From Marinobacter psychrophilus (GTDB lineage: Bacteria > Pseudomonadota > Gammaproteobacteria > Pseudomonadales > Oleiphilaceae), in assembly GCF_001043175.1 (NCBI RefSeq), contig NZ_CP011494.1:1364001-1428000 (forward strand): DNA of 64,000 nt, in the 5' to 3' direction. Below, in pieces: positions 26,748 to 37,411 of this stretch; positions within the stretch are counted from its first letter, which is position 1; each line of letters starts with the position of its first letter. The position numbers and the translations under genes were made by a program. Under the pieces are notes generated by a model. It had not been told where the DNA came from and searched no databases. It was given only the letters and a program-made list of their open reading frames with translations.

Positions 26748-27176
26748 ATGGCAATCTCTTTTTCACTTAAAGCACTGGCAACGGCGGCCTTGTTAGGCGC
26801 AGCGGGTTTGGTTATCGCGCACGGCAACGTCACCCCGCAAGCGGTAGATACCGGCGATCTACCGACGCTGGGCGCTGACATTTTGGTTGAAAATCCGTTC
26901 CGCGAGGGCGGTTCCCACGGTGGGGCAAGCGCCTTGGCCGTTCAGATTGGCGAAAGCGCCTACGCCGGCAATTGTGCTGCTTGCCACGGTATCCGGGCGA
27001 TGTCTGGGGGCCTGACGCCAGATTTGCGCGAACTCGAAGAATGGGACGACGAGTACTATATGAGCCGGGTCCAGAATGGCACCGATCGGGGCATGCCGTC
27101 GTGGAAAAAAACGTTGGATCAGAATGCGATCTGGGCCATCAGAACGTATGTTGAATCCTTGCCAAAGCCTGAGTAA
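26748..27176 (+). CDS. pedF: Cytochrome c550, electron acceptor of the alcohol dehydrogenase
   Basis: 142 residues: signal peptide (1-24), one heme site CAACH in the segment YAGNCAACHGIRAMSGGLTP and a later Met in DRGMPSWKK as axial ligand. It is of the PedF/ExaB type, which takes electrons from quinoprotein ethanol dehydrogenase in the periplasm. AGAGGTAAC precedes the ATG. Followed by the MoxJ-like binding protein and exaA on the same strand. Confidence 0.93.
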   Translation: MAISFSLKALATAALLGAAGLVIAHGNVTPQAVDTGDLPTLGADILVENPFREGGSHGGASALAVQIGESAYAGNCAACHGIRAMSGGLTPDLRELEEWDDEYYMSRVQNGTDRGMPSWKKTLDQNAIWAIRTYVESLPKPE

Positions 27177-27254
27177 AGGGTGCCAGCCAAAGACGTTTTC
27201 TGTTTGTTACCGGGCTGGGCACCGCGCCGGTTTTTTGCTGTTGGAGAGAAAGCA

Positions 27255-28211
27255 ATGAAAGCGCTGTTACGATGTCTGGTAATGATGCTGGTGTTTCAAA
27301 CCGGTGTAGCTCAGGAAGTGGATGACGGCGACATGCTGCTGAACCGGCCTGCTGAGCGTAATTACGACATTATTATTGAGTCCGGTTATCTGAAAGTGGG
27401 GCTATATCAGAATTTTCCACCCTATTCTTACCTGGTGAACAGCGAACCCCAGGGTATTGATGTGGAGCTGGGCAAACGCATTGCTGCCGCTATGGGTGTG
27501 GAATTCAGGGTGCACTGGATTGTGCCGGACGAAAACTTGGGGGACGACCTGCGCAATAACGTCTGGAAAGGGCACTATTTGGCCAAGCGACGCTTGGCAG
27601 ACGTAATGATGAGGGTGCCTTACGACAAACAATACGCCTACATGCAGGATTCTACGGGCGAGTACATGAACGAGCAGGTTGTGCTGTTTGGTCCCTATCA
27701 GCAGGAAACCTGGCAAATCGCCTACAACCCGCAAAAGATGGATTCGGTGGAAACCATCGCCATGTTTCAGTACCACCCGATTGGTGTAGAAATCGACACC
27801 TTGCCGGCCTTCTACCTGACCTCCGGACTGAACGGCCGTCTGCGCGACCAGGTACGCCACTACACCAACGTTGATGAGGCATTCAACGCCATGCGTAATG
27901 GCGACGTCAGCGCCGTTATGGGCATGCGCGCTGAAATTGATCATGAGTTGTCGAAAGCCGAAAACAGTGGGTTCAGGCAGGCGGGTAATGCTTTTCCCGG
28001 TATTGGTAAGCAAGTTTGGGATGTGGGGATGGCCATCAAGAGCTCACACCGACAGCTGGGCTATGCGCTTGAGGAGATTGTTGGCAACATTGTTAAGTCG
28101 GGGGAGATGGCAGGGTTGTTTGCCGACGTTAACCTGCGCTACAGCGTGCCCGAGTATTATCAGGCGTTCCTAAGCGAAGAAGCGATTGCGCAGGCTGAAG
28201 GTAAACCCTAG
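27255..28211 (+). CDS. Quinoprotein-associated binding protein (MoxJ/XoxJ-like)
   Basis: 318 residues, signal peptide at 1-20, extracellular solute-binding family 3 fold (YLKVGLYQNFPPYSY, GIDVELGKRIAAAMGVEF, RRLADVMMRVPYD). Members are encoded beside methanol- and ethanol-type quinoprotein dehydrogenases. XoxJ has been proposed to help activate the lanthanide enzyme. I start at ATG 27255 with GGAGAGAA upstream, since the longer frame from 27180 has no signal peptide. Confidence 0.9.
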   Translation: MKALLRCLVMMLVFQTGVAQEVDDGDMLLNRPAERNYDIIIESGYLKVGLYQNFPPYSYLVNSEPQGIDVELGKRIAAAMGVEFRVHWIVPDENLGDDLRNNVWKGHYLAKRRLADVMMRVPYDKQYAYMQDSTGEYMNEQVVLFGPYQQETWQIAYNPQKMDSVETIAMFQYHPIGVEIDTLPAFYLTSGLNGRLRDQVRHYTNVDEAFNAMRNGDVSAVMGMRAEIDHELSKAENSGFRQAGNAFPGIGKQVWDVGMAIKSSHRQLGYALEEIVGNIVKSGEMAGLFADVNLRYSVPEYYQAFLSEEAIAQAEGKP

Positions 28212-28249
28212 TACCCGTTGCGTATGGCTTACTATCGCAATTTTGGTTT

Positions 28250-28277
28250 AAACCCACGCCTCTGACGTGGGTTTTTT
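28250..28277 (+). terminator. Rho-independent terminator
   Basis: AACCCACG pairs with CGTGGGTT around CCTCTGA and runs into TTTTTG. It separates the c550 operon from exaA, so exaA has its own promoter. Confidence 0.88.
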
Positions 28278-28420
28278 GTGGGTAGTACGACCAAGTGATG
28301 AGGAAACCACGCCCGGGGACTGATTGTTGATTGCAGCGGCAAAGCAAAGAATCTGTATAGAGGCGGGAAAATTTCCCGACTTACCGAAAACCGACAACAA
28401 GAGACTCGGAGAGAGCAACC

Positions 28421-30196
28421 ATGAAATCGAATAGATTCGGCATCCGCATTGCCGTCAGTGCCCTGGCTTTAGCCGTTTCCTGCGGGGCCCAGGCGGTAAC
28501 CGACGAAGACATTCTTAATGACGCCAACACGCCTGAAGACATCGTCAGCTATGGCATGGGTACTCAAGGGCAACGATTCAGCACCATTGAAGATCTGAAT
28601 ACGGAAAACATCCGCTATTTACAGCCCGCGTGGGCGTTTTCTTTTGGCAGCGAAAAAATGCGCGGTCAGGAATCCCAGCCGATGATTAAAGACGGCGTGA
28701 TGTACGTAACCGCCTCTTATTCAAGGGTTTACGCCGTTGACGCAAGAACTGGCGAAGAAATATGGCAATACGACGCTCGCCTGCCGGATGGCATTATGCC
28801 TTGCTGCGACGTGGTCAACCGCGGCGTTGCCTTGTACGGCGACAAAGTCTATTTCGGCACTCTGGATGCCAAACTGGTGGCCTTGAACAAAGACACTGGC
28901 AAACCCGTGTGGATTAAAAAAGTAGCAGATTACCAGGCAGGCTATGCCATTACTGCAGCCCCTCTGGTGGTGAAAGGAAAGTTGATTACCGGGGTGTCTG
29001 GTGGTGAGTTTGGCATAGTGGGTAAAGTGGAAGCCTACGATCCGGAAACCGGTGATCTGGTTTGGACCAGGCCCACGGTAGAAGGTCACATGGGCTACGT
29101 TTATAAAGATGGTAAGGCTATTGAAAACGGTATCTCTGGCGGTGAAGCGGGTAAAACCTGGCCTGGAGACATGTGGAAGAACGGCGGCGCGGCCACGTGG
29201 CTGGGCGGCACTTACGACCCCGACACCGATTCGTTATTTTTCGGTACTGGCAACCCGGCGCCCTGGAACTCGCATTTGCGCCCGGGCGATAACCTGTTCT
29301 CGGCTTCTCGCCTTGCCATTGATCCAGACGACGGCAGTATCAAATGGCACTTCCAGACCACGCCCCACGACGGCTGGGATTATGACGGTGTTAACGAGCT
29401 GATTTCGTTCAACTACGAAGAAAATGGCAAAACCGTGATGGCCGCGGCTACCGCTGACCGCAACGGCTTTTTCTATGTTTTGAACCGTGAAAATGGCGAT
29501 TTCATTCGCGGTTTTCCATTTGTAGACAAAATCACCTGGGCAACCGGGCTTGACCCAAAAACCGGTCGACCGATTTTTGCCGAAGGTGGACGCCCGGGTG
29601 ACCCGTCGTCAGCCGAGGGTATGAAAGGTGAAACAGTGTTGGCGCAGCCATCGTTCCTTGGTGGTAAAAACTGGATGCCGATGGCTTTTAGCCAAGACAC
29701 GGGCCTGTTCTACGTGCCTTCCAATGAGTGGTCTATGGACATTTGGAACGAGCCCGTATCCTACAAAAGAGGCGGAGCGTATCTGGGCGCAGGTTTCACC
29801 ATCAAACCAACAAATGATGATTACATTGGCGTTTTGCGAGCTATGGATCCAAAAACCGGTGAGGAAGTGTGGCGTTATGAAAACCCGGCACCCTTGTGGG
29901 GTGGGGTAATGGCCACCGCTGGCAACCTGGTGTTCACTGGCACTCCGGAAGGCTTCCTGAAAGCATTTGATGCCAAAACCGGCGAAGAACTCTATAAATT
30001 CAACACCGGCTCAGGCGTGGTAGGCACCCCGGTGACCTGGACCATGGATGGCGAGCAGTTCGTTTCGGTAGCATCGGGTTGGGGCGGCGCAGTTCCGCTT
30101 TGGGGTGGTGAAGTGGCCAAAGTAGTCAAAGATTTCAACCAGGGCGGTATGGTCTGGACTTTCAAGTTGCCGAAGGATCGTGTTGCCAGCAAGTGA
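28421..30196 (+). CDS. exaA: PQQ-dependent alcohol dehydrogenase, lanthanide-type Asp pair
   Basis: 591-residue periplasmic quinoprotein: signal peptide (1-25) and an eight-bladed propeller with tryptophan-docking repeats. Adjacent cysteines Cys128-Cys129 form the ring disulfide under PQQ. Metal and catalytic residues by alignment to the family: Glu196, Asn278 and Asp320 ([11 protein letters not shown]). A second acidic residue, Asp322, lies two positions after the catalytic Asp. This extra Asp marks lanthanide-dependent enzymes (XoxF, ExaF, PedH); calcium enzymes have Ala or Ser there. It oxidises ethanol-like alcohols to aldehydes, passing electrons to c550. GGAGAG precedes the ATG. The metal call is inferred, not measured. 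Confidence 0.93.
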   Translation: MKSNRFGIRIAVSALALAVSCGAQAVTDEDILNDANTPEDIVSYGMGTQGQRFSTIEDLNTENIRYLQPAWAFSFGSEKMRGQESQPMIKDGVMYVTASYSRVYAVDARTGEEIWQYDARLPDGIMPCCDVVNRGVALYGDKVYFGTLDAKLVALNKDTGKPVWIKKVADYQAGYAITAAPLVVKGKLITGVSGGEFGIVGKVEAYDPETGDLVWTRPTVEGHMGYVYKDGKAIENGISGGEAGKTWPGDMWKNGGAATWLGGTYDPDTDSLFFGTGNPAPWNSHLRPGDNLFSASRLAIDPDDGSIKWHFQTTPHDGWDYDGVNELISFNYEENGKTVMAAATADRNGFFYVLNRENGDFIRGFPFVDKITWATGLDPKTGRPIFAEGGRPGDPSSAEGMKGETVLAQPSFLGGKNWMPMAFSQDTGLFYVPSNEWSMDIWNEPVSYKRGGAYLGAGFTIKPTNDDYIGVLRAMDPKTGEEVWRYENPAPLWGGVMATAGNLVFTGTPEGFLKAFDAKTGEELYKFNTGSGVVGTPVTWTMDGEQFVSVASGWGGAVPLWGGEVAKVVKDFNQGGMVWTFKLPKDRVASK

Positions 30197-30264
30197 TTCC
30201 TGAGTGTGATGAGAGCAGGCGCCAGTGGGCTGGAGTTGCTGATCAGCCGGCTGGCGCCAACTAG

Positions 30265-30274
30265 TACTAAGGGA
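30265..30274 (+). promoter_or_regulatory. TACTAAGGGA site upstream of exaC
   Basis: Third copy of the word seen twice before the c550 operon, here about 115 bases before the aldehyde dehydrogenase start. Inferred activator site. Confidence 0.35.
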
Positions 30275-30388
30275 TGAGTTTTTCACCCCTATCGCATCAT
30301 TCACCGATAAAGGTTTAGTATCTACATTGGGTGGGTGAATACGAAAGCCCACGTTGGTGAGCAACAAACACAAAAAAGGGTCGAAACC

Positions 30389-31909
30389 ATGATCTATGCA
30401 CAACCAGGAAAGGAAGGTTCGGTCGTTTCTTTCAAAGCGCGTTATGGAAATTACATTGGCGGCGAGTGGGTTGCTCCAGTCAAGGGGCAGTATTTCGATA
30501 ACATCACGCCGATTACCGGTGATGTAATTTGTGAGATTCCCCGTTCCACAGCCGAAGACATCGAGCTGGCATTGGATGCTGCGCACAAGGCGGCGCCGGC
30601 CTGGGGCCGAACGTCGGTACAGGAGCGTTCCCGCATTTTGCTGAAAATAGCGGACCGCATAGAAGAAAACCTGGAGTTGCTGGCGGTTGCAGAAACCTGG
30701 GACAACGGCAAAGCCGTTCGTGAAACCCTGAACGCTGACATTCCACTGGCCGCTGACCACTTCCGCTATTTTGCCGGCTGTATCCGTGCTCAGGAAGGCC
30801 ATATGGGTGAAATCGACCATAATACCGTGGCCTATCACTTTCATGAGCCGCTGGGTGTGGTTGGACAAATCATCCCTTGGAACTTTCCTATTCTGATGGC
30901 AGCGTGGAAGTTGGGTCCTTGCCTGGCGGCCGGTAACTGCACCGTATTAAAGCCGGCCGAGCAGACGCCTGCGAGCATATTGGTGCTGATGGAGCTCATT
31001 GGCGATCTATTGCCGCCGGGCGTGCTTAACGTGGTTAATGGTTACGGTATTGAAGCCGGCCAGGCGCTGGCGACCAGCAAGCGTATTGCGAAAATCGCCT
31101 TTACCGGCTCTACACCGGTGGGTTCTCACATTCTGAAGTGCGCTGCTGAGAGCCTTATTCCTTCCACCGTGGAACTGGGTGGAAAATCACCAAACATTTA
31201 CTTCGCAGATGTGATGAAAGCCGAGCCGGAATTCATCGACAAGTGCGTGGAAGGTCTGGTTCTGGCGTTCTTCAACCAGGGTGAAGTGTGTACCTGTCCG
31301 TCCCGCGCCCTGGTGCAGGAAGACATGTATGACGAGTTTATGGAAAAAGTGGTTGCCCGCACCAACGCAATCAAGCGTGGTAATCCGCTGGATACCGATG
31401 TTCAAGTAGGCGCTCAGGCCAGCAAAGAACAATTCGACAAGATTCTTTCATACCTTGAAATTGGTAAGCAAGAGGGCGCCGAAGTACTTACCGGTGGCGG
31501 TCGTGAGCACCTGGAAGGCGAATTTGCTAACGGCTTCTACATCCAGCCCACGTTGTTTAAGGGCGATAACAAGATGCGGGTGTTCCAGGAAGAAATCTTC
31601 GGCCCGGTTGTGGGGGTAACAACCTTCAAAACCGAGGAAGAAGCGCTGGCCATCGCTAATGACACCGAGTTTGGCTTGGGCGCAGGTGTCTGGTCCCGCG
31701 ATACTAACGTGGCTTACCGCATGGGTCGCAACATACAGGCCGGTCGGGTTTGGATAAACTGCTACCACGCGTATCCTGCCCACGCCGCCTTTGGTGGGTA
31801 TAAGAAGTCCGGTATCGGACGAGAAACCCATAAGTTGGCGTTGGATCATTATCAGCAGACCAAGTGCATGTTGACCAGCTACGATATAAATCCGTTGGGC
31901 TTTTTCTAA
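30389..31909 (+). CDS. exaC: NAD-dependent aldehyde dehydrogenase
   Basis: 506 residues, the length of Pseudomonas ExaC, and starting [16 protein letters not shown] as that enzyme does. The catalytic Glu is in VELGGKSPN and the catalytic Cys in GEVCTCPSR; the cofactor site is [11 protein letters not shown]. It converts the aldehyde from the quinoprotein step to acid in the cytoplasm. I place the start at ATG 30389, not the upstream in-frame ATG 30335, by family length. Transcribed alone, with a terminator after it. Confidence 0.96.
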   Translation: MIYAQPGKEGSVVSFKARYGNYIGGEWVAPVKGQYFDNITPITGDVICEIPRSTAEDIELALDAAHKAAPAWGRTSVQERSRILLKIADRIEENLELLAVAETWDNGKAVRETLNADIPLAADHFRYFAGCIRAQEGHMGEIDHNTVAYHFHEPLGVVGQIIPWNFPILMAAWKLGPCLAAGNCTVLKPAEQTPASILVLMELIGDLLPPGVLNVVNGYGIEAGQALATSKRIAKIAFTGSTPVGSHILKCAAESLIPSTVELGGKSPNIYFADVMKAEPEFIDKCVEGLVLAFFNQGEVCTCPSRALVQEDMYDEFMEKVVARTNAIKRGNPLDTDVQVGAQASKEQFDKILSYLEIGKQEGAEVLTGGGREHLEGEFANGFYIQPTLFKGDNKMRVFQEEIFGPVVGVTTFKTEEEALAIANDTEFGLGAGVWSRDTNVAYRMGRNIQAGRVWINCYHAYPAHAAFGGYKKSGIGRETHKLALDHYQQTKCMLTSYDINPLGFF

Positions 31910-31939
31910 ACACGGGGTTGCGCGCTGAATGTGTGAACT

Positions 31940-31966
31940 GCCCCCGGCTTTCGCCGGGGCTTTTCC
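31940..31966 (+). terminator. Rho-independent terminator after exaC
   Basis: CCCCGGC pairs with GCCGGGG around TTTC and is followed by TTTTCCTTTT. The remaining bases up to pqqA at 32224 hold no gene and must carry the pqq promoter. Confidence 0.82.
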
Positions 31967-32223
31967 TTTTGAAGGGCCCTTGTGGGTCGTTGTGTGTTGT
32001 TCTAATTTAGGCCTTCGTGGGCCTTTTTTGGTTTTTGTCGCGCTGCATTCTTGGACGGCTGTATTTTCAGGGCATCGCAATTGCAACTTAAGGCGCGCCA
32101 AAAACAGTGCGAAAGTACCATATTGGTCATTTGCTGCTACCTTTACGATGGGATTCAGGGAAGAGGTGAAAGAGCCGATATTCCCTTGATGCGCAAACAA
32201 TCACTATAAAAGAGGTATGCATT

Positions 32224-32295
32224 ATGTGGACAAAGCCAGCTTATGAAGATCTGCGTATTGGTTTCGAAGTCACTATGTACTTCGCCAACCGCTGA
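32224..32295 (+). CDS. pqqA: PQQ precursor peptide PqqA
   Basis: A 23-residue peptide starting [19 protein letters not shown] and ending Asn-Arg. Glu15 and Tyr19 have the exact E-x3-Y spacing from which PQQ is built by cross-linking (PqqE) and processing. AGAGG lies upstream of the ATG. Followed 56 bases later by pqqB, then C, D and E. Confidence 0.97.
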   Translation: MWTKPAYEDLRIGFEVTMYFANR

Positions 32296-32351
32296 AGTCT
32301 GAAGTAGCCAGCGCTCCGGCGCTGGCTGTTTTACTTCCGGAGCTTCTGCTT

Positions 32352-33287
32352 ATGTATATTCAGGTTCTTGGTTCAGCGGCAGGCGGCGGTTTCCCCCAGT
32401 GGAACTGCAATTGTGCGAATTGCGACGGTTTGCGAAAAGGCACTGTTAACGCCCACGCACGCACCCAATCATCCATAGCGGTTAGTGAAGACGGCGAACG
32501 CTGGATTCTCTTTAACGCCTCCCCCGATATTCGTGCCCAACTGGCATCGTTTCCTGCCATGCAGCCGGCGCGTGCGCTGCGCGACACCGGTATTGCAGCC
32601 GTCCTTTTGATCGACAGCCAGGTGGACCACACAACCGGCCTGCTGACCCTGCGTGAAGGTCTACCGCTGGACATCTGGTGTACCGCACAGGTGCACGAAG
32701 ACCTTAGCTCTGGTTTTCCTCTGTTTCCGATGCTGGAACATTGGAACGGTGGGTTACGCTGGCAAGAAATTGCCCTTGGTGACGGCGCGGCCGAAGGCTT
32801 TGTTATTCCCTGTGCGCCGAATCTGAAACTGACCGCTATTCCGCTGCTGAGCAACGCGCCACCGTATTCGCCTCGCCGCGACCAGCCGCACCCCGGTGAC
32901 AATATTGGCGTGTTTATCGAGGATACACGCACCGGAGCTACCGTGCTTTACGCACCGGGGCTGGGCAAGCCTGACGAGCATATACTTCAATGGATGCGCC
33001 AGGCAGATGTGTTGATGGTCGATGGCACGGTATGGCATGACGACGAAATGATTCGCCAGCAAGTTGGCACGAAAACGGGTCAGGACATGGGCCATTTGGC
33101 CCAGAGTGGCCCTGGTGGCATGATGGAAGTGCTGGACACTATGATGGCCAGGCGCAAGATTCTGATACACATCAACAACACCAATCCGATTCTGAACGAG
33201 GACTCCGCCGAGCGAGCGCAGCTGGCGCTGCACGGAATCGAGGTGGCCTGGGACGGAATGCATATAGATCTGTCGGGGACGCCATGA
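32352..33287 (+). CDS. pqqB: PQQ biosynthesis protein PqqB
   Basis: 311 residues, metallo-beta-lactamase-like fold. Conserved opening [17 protein letters not shown] with the cysteines of the zinc site, then [11 protein letters not shown] and APGLGKP. PqqB hydroxylates the tyrosine part of the intermediate. Its stop overlaps the pqqC start by four bases (ATGA), so the two are coupled. Confidence 0.97.
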   Translation: MYIQVLGSAAGGGFPQWNCNCANCDGLRKGTVNAHARTQSSIAVSEDGERWILFNASPDIRAQLASFPAMQPARALRDTGIAAVLLIDSQVDHTTGLLTLREGLPLDIWCTAQVHEDLSSGFPLFPMLEHWNGGLRWQEIALGDGAAEGFVIPCAPNLKLTAIPLLSNAPPYSPRRDQPHPGDNIGVFIEDTRTGATVLYAPGLGKPDEHILQWMRQADVLMVDGTVWHDDEMIRQQVGTKTGQDMGHLAQSGPGGMMEVLDTMMARRKILIHINNTNPILNEDSAERAQLALHGIEVAWDGMHIDLSGTP

Positions 33288-34039
33288 ACGCCATTGTGAA
33301 CACCACCCTGAATCGCGCGGATTTTGAACAGGCGTTACGCAATAAGGGCCGGCTCTATCATATTCATCACCCGTATCATCAGGCCATGTATGGCGGCCAG
33401 TGCAGCCCTGAGCAAATCCGGGGCTGGGTGGCCAATCGCTATTATTATCAGGTAATGATACCGCGCAAAGACGCGGCCATTATGGCCAATTGCCCCGACG
33501 CTGGCGTGCGCAAACAATGGTTGCTGCGCATTCTTGACCACGATGGTCACGACGGTGATGTGGGCGGCATTGAAGCTTGGCTGTGCCTTGCGGAAGCCGT
33601 GGGGCTGACTCGGGAAGAAGTGATTGACCAGCGCCACGTGCTGCCCGGCGTGCGTTTTGCGGTGGACGCCTACTTGAACTTTGCGCGCCGCGCGACTTGG
33701 CAAGAAGCGGCCTGCTCCTCGTTGACCGAGCTGTTTGCGCCAGAAATCCACCAGTCTCGTCTGGACAGCTGGCCACAACATTATCCGTGGATTGATGAGG
33801 CCGGCTATAGCTACTTCCGTAAGCGCCTTTCAGAAGCCCGCCGCGATGTGGAGCATGGCCTGGCGATTACGTTGGAGCATTTCACCAGCGTTACCGAGCA
33901 GGCTCGCGCCCTCGAGATTTTACAGTTCAAACTGGACATTCTGTGGAGCTTGCTGGACGCCCTGACCATGGCCTACAGTCACAAAACGCCGCCGTTCCAT
34001 ACGGTTACCGATCAGCAAGTCTGGCACAGGGGGCTGTGA
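33284..34039 (+). CDS. pqqC: Pyrroloquinoline-quinone synthase PqqC
   Basis: 251 residues, all-helical oxidase of the final PQQ step (ring closure and eight-electron oxidation). Conserved [23 protein letters not shown] and [15 protein letters not shown] stretches, with active-site His, Tyr and Lys. Four-base overlap with pqqB and one-base overlap with pqqD. Confidence 0.97.
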   Translation: MNAIVNTTLNRADFEQALRNKGRLYHIHHPYHQAMYGGQCSPEQIRGWVANRYYYQVMIPRKDAAIMANCPDAGVRKQWLLRILDHDGHDGDVGGIEAWLCLAEAVGLTREEVIDQRHVLPGVRFAVDAYLNFARRATWQEAACSSLTELFAPEIHQSRLDSWPQHYPWIDEAGYSYFRKRLSEARRDVEHGLAITLEHFTSVTEQARALEILQFKLDILWSLLDALTMAYSHKTPPFHTVTDQQVWHRGL

Positions 34040-34332
34040 TGGCAGACTCAGCAGCCGTTGGGGTAGCAGCTGGAAGCGTGCCCCGTTTCCGCCGTGGCTT
34101 CCGCTTTCAATGGGAACCGGTACAGAACGGCTATGTGTTACTCTACCCTGAGGGCATGGTGAAGCTTAACGAAAGCGCCGGCGCTATTCTGCGCGAAGTG
34201 GACGGCCAGCGCTCCGTGCAGGACATTGTTAGTGCGCTGGAACAGGCCTTTCCCGAGGCCGGGTCGTTGGCGGACGATGTTAACGAGTTTCTGCAACACG
34301 CCCGCGAACAACATTGGATCGAACTTTCATGA
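34039..34332 (+). CDS. pqqD: PQQ peptide chaperone PqqD
   Basis: 97 residues, winged-helix RiPP recognition element that binds PqqA and presents it to PqqE. Conserved core [19 protein letters not shown] and [14 protein letters not shown] 34039 overlaps the pqqC stop (TGATG), so the longer in-frame extension to 33943 is rejected. Confidence 0.95.
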   Translation: MADSAAVGVAAGSVPRFRRGFRFQWEPVQNGYVLLYPEGMVKLNESAGAILREVDGQRSVQDIVSALEQAFPEAGSLADDVNEFLQHAREQHWIELS

Positions 34333-35486
34333 ATATGCCTTCATCCATGCTGACCGGCCAGAAAGTGGCCACCATTGGGCCACCGCTATGGTTGCTGGCG
34401 GAGCTGACCTACCGCTGCCCGTTGCAGTGCCCGTACTGTTCAAACCCATTGGATTTCGCACAGACCGAGCGTGAACTCAGCACGGAAGAATGGGTGAAAG
34501 TGCTGCGCCAAGGGCGAGAGATTGGCGCGGCCCAGTTAGGGTTTTCCGGCGGTGAGCCGCTGGTGCGTCAAGATCTTCAAGAGCTGATTGCTGAAGCTCG
34601 GCACTTGGGCTACTACAGTAATCTGATTACGTCGGGTCTGGGCCTGACTAATGCCAAAGTAGAGGCCTTCGCCAGCGCCGGGCTGGACCATATTCAGGTC
34701 AGTTTTCAGGCCTCAGACCCAGAGCTGAACAATGCTTTGGCCGGTTCTCGCAAGGCGTTTGAACAAAAGCTGGCAATGGCACGGGCGGTGAAAGAAGCCG
34801 GCTACCCCATGGTTCTGAACTTTGTGATTCACCGCCACAATATCCATCAGATGAACGACATTATGGCGCTGTGTGAGAGCCTTGAGGCGGATTTCGTAGA
34901 GTTGGCTACCTGCCAGTATTACGGTTGGGCGTTCAAAAATCGCGAAGGGCTGATGCCGTCACGATCGCAGTTGGAGAAGGCCGAGCGTGAAGTGAATCAA
35001 TATCGTGCTCGCCTGCTGCACGACGGTTCGGCCATGAAGTTGATTTTTGTCACCCCCGACTATTACGAGGAGCGCCCGAAAGCGTGTATGAATGGTTGGG
35101 GCAGTCTGTTTTTGACAGTGGCACCGGACGGTGCAGCGCTGCCTTGCCACAGCGCGCGTTTGTTGCCCATCGATTTTCCCAATGTGCGCGATAACGATTT
35201 AAAACACATCTGGTACGATAGCCCGGGCTTCAATCATTATCGCGGTGACGGCTGGATGCCGGAACCGTGTCAGTCCTGTGATGAAAAAGAAAAAGATTTC
35301 GGTGGCTGCCGCTGCCAAGCTTTCTTGCTAACCGGTAACGCCGATAATGCCGATCCGGTGTGCAGCAAATCGGCCCACCACGACCGTATCCTTGCGGCAC
35401 GCCAGGCCGCCGACCATGCCACCGCAGGCATTGAGGAACTGACCTATCGCAACGCAGGTAACTCCCGCATGTTCTTCCGCAGTTAG
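34329..35486 (+). CDS. pqqE: Radical SAM PqqA cross-linking enzyme PqqE
   Basis: 385 residues. Radical SAM cluster Cys30-Cys34-Cys37 in [16 protein letters not shown]-binding GFSGGEPL, and a C-terminal SPASM region ([35 protein letters not shown]) with auxiliary iron-sulfur cysteines. It forms the Glu-Tyr carbon bond in PqqA. ATG 34329 overlaps the pqqD stop (ATGA). A TTG at 34314 is also in frame but less likely. Confidence 0.97.
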   Translation: MNMPSSMLTGQKVATIGPPLWLLAELTYRCPLQCPYCSNPLDFAQTERELSTEEWVKVLRQGREIGAAQLGFSGGEPLVRQDLQELIAEARHLGYYSNLITSGLGLTNAKVEAFASAGLDHIQVSFQASDPELNNALAGSRKAFEQKLAMARAVKEAGYPMVLNFVIHRHNIHQMNDIMALCESLEADFVELATCQYYGWAFKNREGLMPSRSQLEKAEREVNQYRARLLHDGSAMKLIFVTPDYYEERPKACMNGWGSLFLTVAPDGAALPCHSARLLPIDFPNVRDNDLKHIWYDSPGFNHYRGDGWMPEPCQSCDEKEKDFGGCRCQAFLLTGNADNADPVCSKSAHHDRILAARQAADHATAGIEELTYRNAGNSRMFFRS

Positions 35487-35553
35487 TCAGCCGTCAGTCA
35501 GAGGCTTACTGAGCGCCACCGAGGCTTGTGCTGGTTATATCCAGCGCAGCGGT

Positions 35554-37362
35554 TTGGTGGCGTCAAGCGCTGGCGTATTCTGGCTACAAAACGAACCCGA
35601 AACTGGCGCTAGCCGGATATGGCACCTGAATGATCAAGGGCTAGTGTTGGCGTTGGGTACGAATCTGCGGAATCTTCGCAGTCAGGTAAATGGCTACGGC
35701 GGTGGGGTCCTGGCTGCCGCACCGGGCGGCGTGTTTGCCGTTAGCAACGATCAACGCATCCACTTTATTTCCTTGGGTGTAGAGCAAAGCCAGGCGCTGA
35801 CGACCGATACTGCCGCCTATGGCGGATTGCGGGCTGATCCAATGCGGCAAAGGGTGCTGGCGGTACGCGAAACTGGGAAGGGTGTGGCGAATGGTCGCCA
35901 ACAACTGGTGGCGGTGGCTCGCGATGGCACGCTGACGGTGCTGCACCAGAGCGAAGATTTTTACAGTGCGCCTGCGTTGTCGGCAGACGGCCGACAAATT
36001 GCTTGGGTGAGCTGGCAACTGCCCGATATGCCCTGGCTGCAAACCCGTGTGTGGACGGCGAACATAACGGTTAATGGCACACTGGAAAACCCTCGGGCGC
36101 ATAGCGCTCCCCAACCCGCGTCTATTCAGCAGCCAGTGTTTGCGGGGCAGGACCTTTGGGTTATGTCTGACCATGAGGGCTGGTGGCAACCTTGGCAACT
36201 CGACACCCAGAACCCCGTGAGCCTCTGGACAAAAGCCGCGGTGCTCGAATGTGACCACGCCAATGCACCCTGGCAGCTGGGTGAAGTTCACCACTGCCCG
36301 CTACCGGGCGGAGGTTGGGCTCGCACTCATTATAACCTCGGCCGCGGCGAGCTGTGGTTGTCGGGCTTTGGCCATCCAGACCCTATACGGATTGCGCCGG
36401 CGTTCAGCGATTTTCGCAGTTTGTGCACCAGTGGCGACTTTCTCTATGCCATTGCGCGTTCTTCGGACCACCTGGATGCAGTGCTTCGAATAGACCCGCA
36501 AAGTGCTGAGGCGAGTGTCGTGGCCGGTGGCGAACCAGCGTTGCCCGGGCACGTTTTGGCGCAGCCAGTATCGTTTCGAGTCACGACCCTTGCACAGGAA
36601 ACGACTGCGCCACAAGGCTTTTTATATTCGCCTCTGACATCCTGTAACTCGCCACCGGCACTGATTTTGGTTGCCCATGGTGGGCCAACCTCCGCGGCTT
36701 ATCCGGTCTTCAACCCTTTGATTCAGTTCTGGTGCCAGCGAGGCTTTGCCGTGGCGGAAGTGAACTATCGTGGCAGCACCGGGTATGGCAGGGCGTTCCG
36801 GCTTTCACTGGCGGAGCGCTGGGGTGACATTGATGTGGAAGACATGGCGCGGGCTGCAGATGCCCTGGTTGCCGCAGGCCACGCCGATGGTAACCAGGTG
36901 TTTATCCAGGGCCGCAGTTCTGGCGGTTATACCGCATTGATGGCCTTAAGCCTGAGCCAGCGCTACAGAGCTGGCGCCAGCCAGTTCGGCGTGACCGATC
37001 CTATGCAACTGCGGCGTATGACCCACCGCTTCGAATCCGGTTACCTGGACTGGTTGTTGGGATGTCCCAAACGGCATCCGCAACGCTGGCAGGAACGGAC
37101 GCCGCGATTGCGCGCGGCAATAATGGCAGCGCCAGTGATTTTTTTTCAGGGCGGGCAAGACAAAGTGGTCGTTCCCGAACAGACCCGCACGATGGTCGCG
37201 GCCATGGAACAAGCCGGTCAGAAGCCAGAGCTTCACTGGTTCCAGGACGAGGGCCACGGGTTTGTACAACAGGCGAATCAGGCGGCCATGCTAGAGGCAC
37301 TTTATAGCTTTTATCAACGGCATGGTCGAAACACCGATGAATGCATAGAAAGCTTGAGTTAA
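35554..37362 (+). CDS. pqqH: S9-family prolyl oligopeptidase (PqqH-like)
   Basis: 602 residues from this start: an N-terminal beta propeller, then an alpha/beta hydrolase with Ser in QGRSSGGYTAL, Asp in QGGQDKVV and His in DEGHGF. The corresponding Pseudomonas gene follows pqqE and is thought to process the precursor peptide. Coding similarity seems to start before TTG 35554. The frame is open from 35443 and contains an LLSATEACAGYIQRSG segment typical of such N-termini, yet no ATG, GTG or TTG. A CTG at 35509 sits after AGAGG and may be the true start. Confidence 0.85.
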   Translation: MVASSAGVFWLQNEPETGASRIWHLNDQGLVLALGTNLRNLRSQVNGYGGGVLAAAPGGVFAVSNDQRIHFISLGVEQSQALTTDTAAYGGLRADPMRQRVLAVRETGKGVANGRQQLVAVARDGTLTVLHQSEDFYSAPALSADGRQIAWVSWQLPDMPWLQTRVWTANITVNGTLENPRAHSAPQPASIQQPVFAGQDLWVMSDHEGWWQPWQLDTQNPVSLWTKAAVLECDHANAPWQLGEVHHCPLPGGGWARTHYNLGRGELWLSGFGHPDPIRIAPAFSDFRSLCTSGDFLYAIARSSDHLDAVLRIDPQSAEASVVAGGEPALPGHVLAQPVSFRVTTLAQETTAPQGFLYSPLTSCNSPPALILVAHGGPTSAAYPVFNPLIQFWCQRGFAVAEVNYRGSTGYGRAFRLSLAERWGDIDVEDMARAADALVAAGHADGNQVFIQGRSSGGYTALMALSLSQRYRAGASQFGVTDPMQLRRMTHRFESGYLDWLLGCPKRHPQRWQERTPRLRAAIMAAPVIFFQGGQDKVVVPEQTRTMVAAMEQAGQKPELHWFQDEGHGFVQQANQAAMLEALYSFYQRHGRNTDECIESLS

Positions 37363-37411
37363 ACTCTCGGGTATTACTTACAAAAATAAACTTAACGTCG
37401 AGTGCTTGTTC

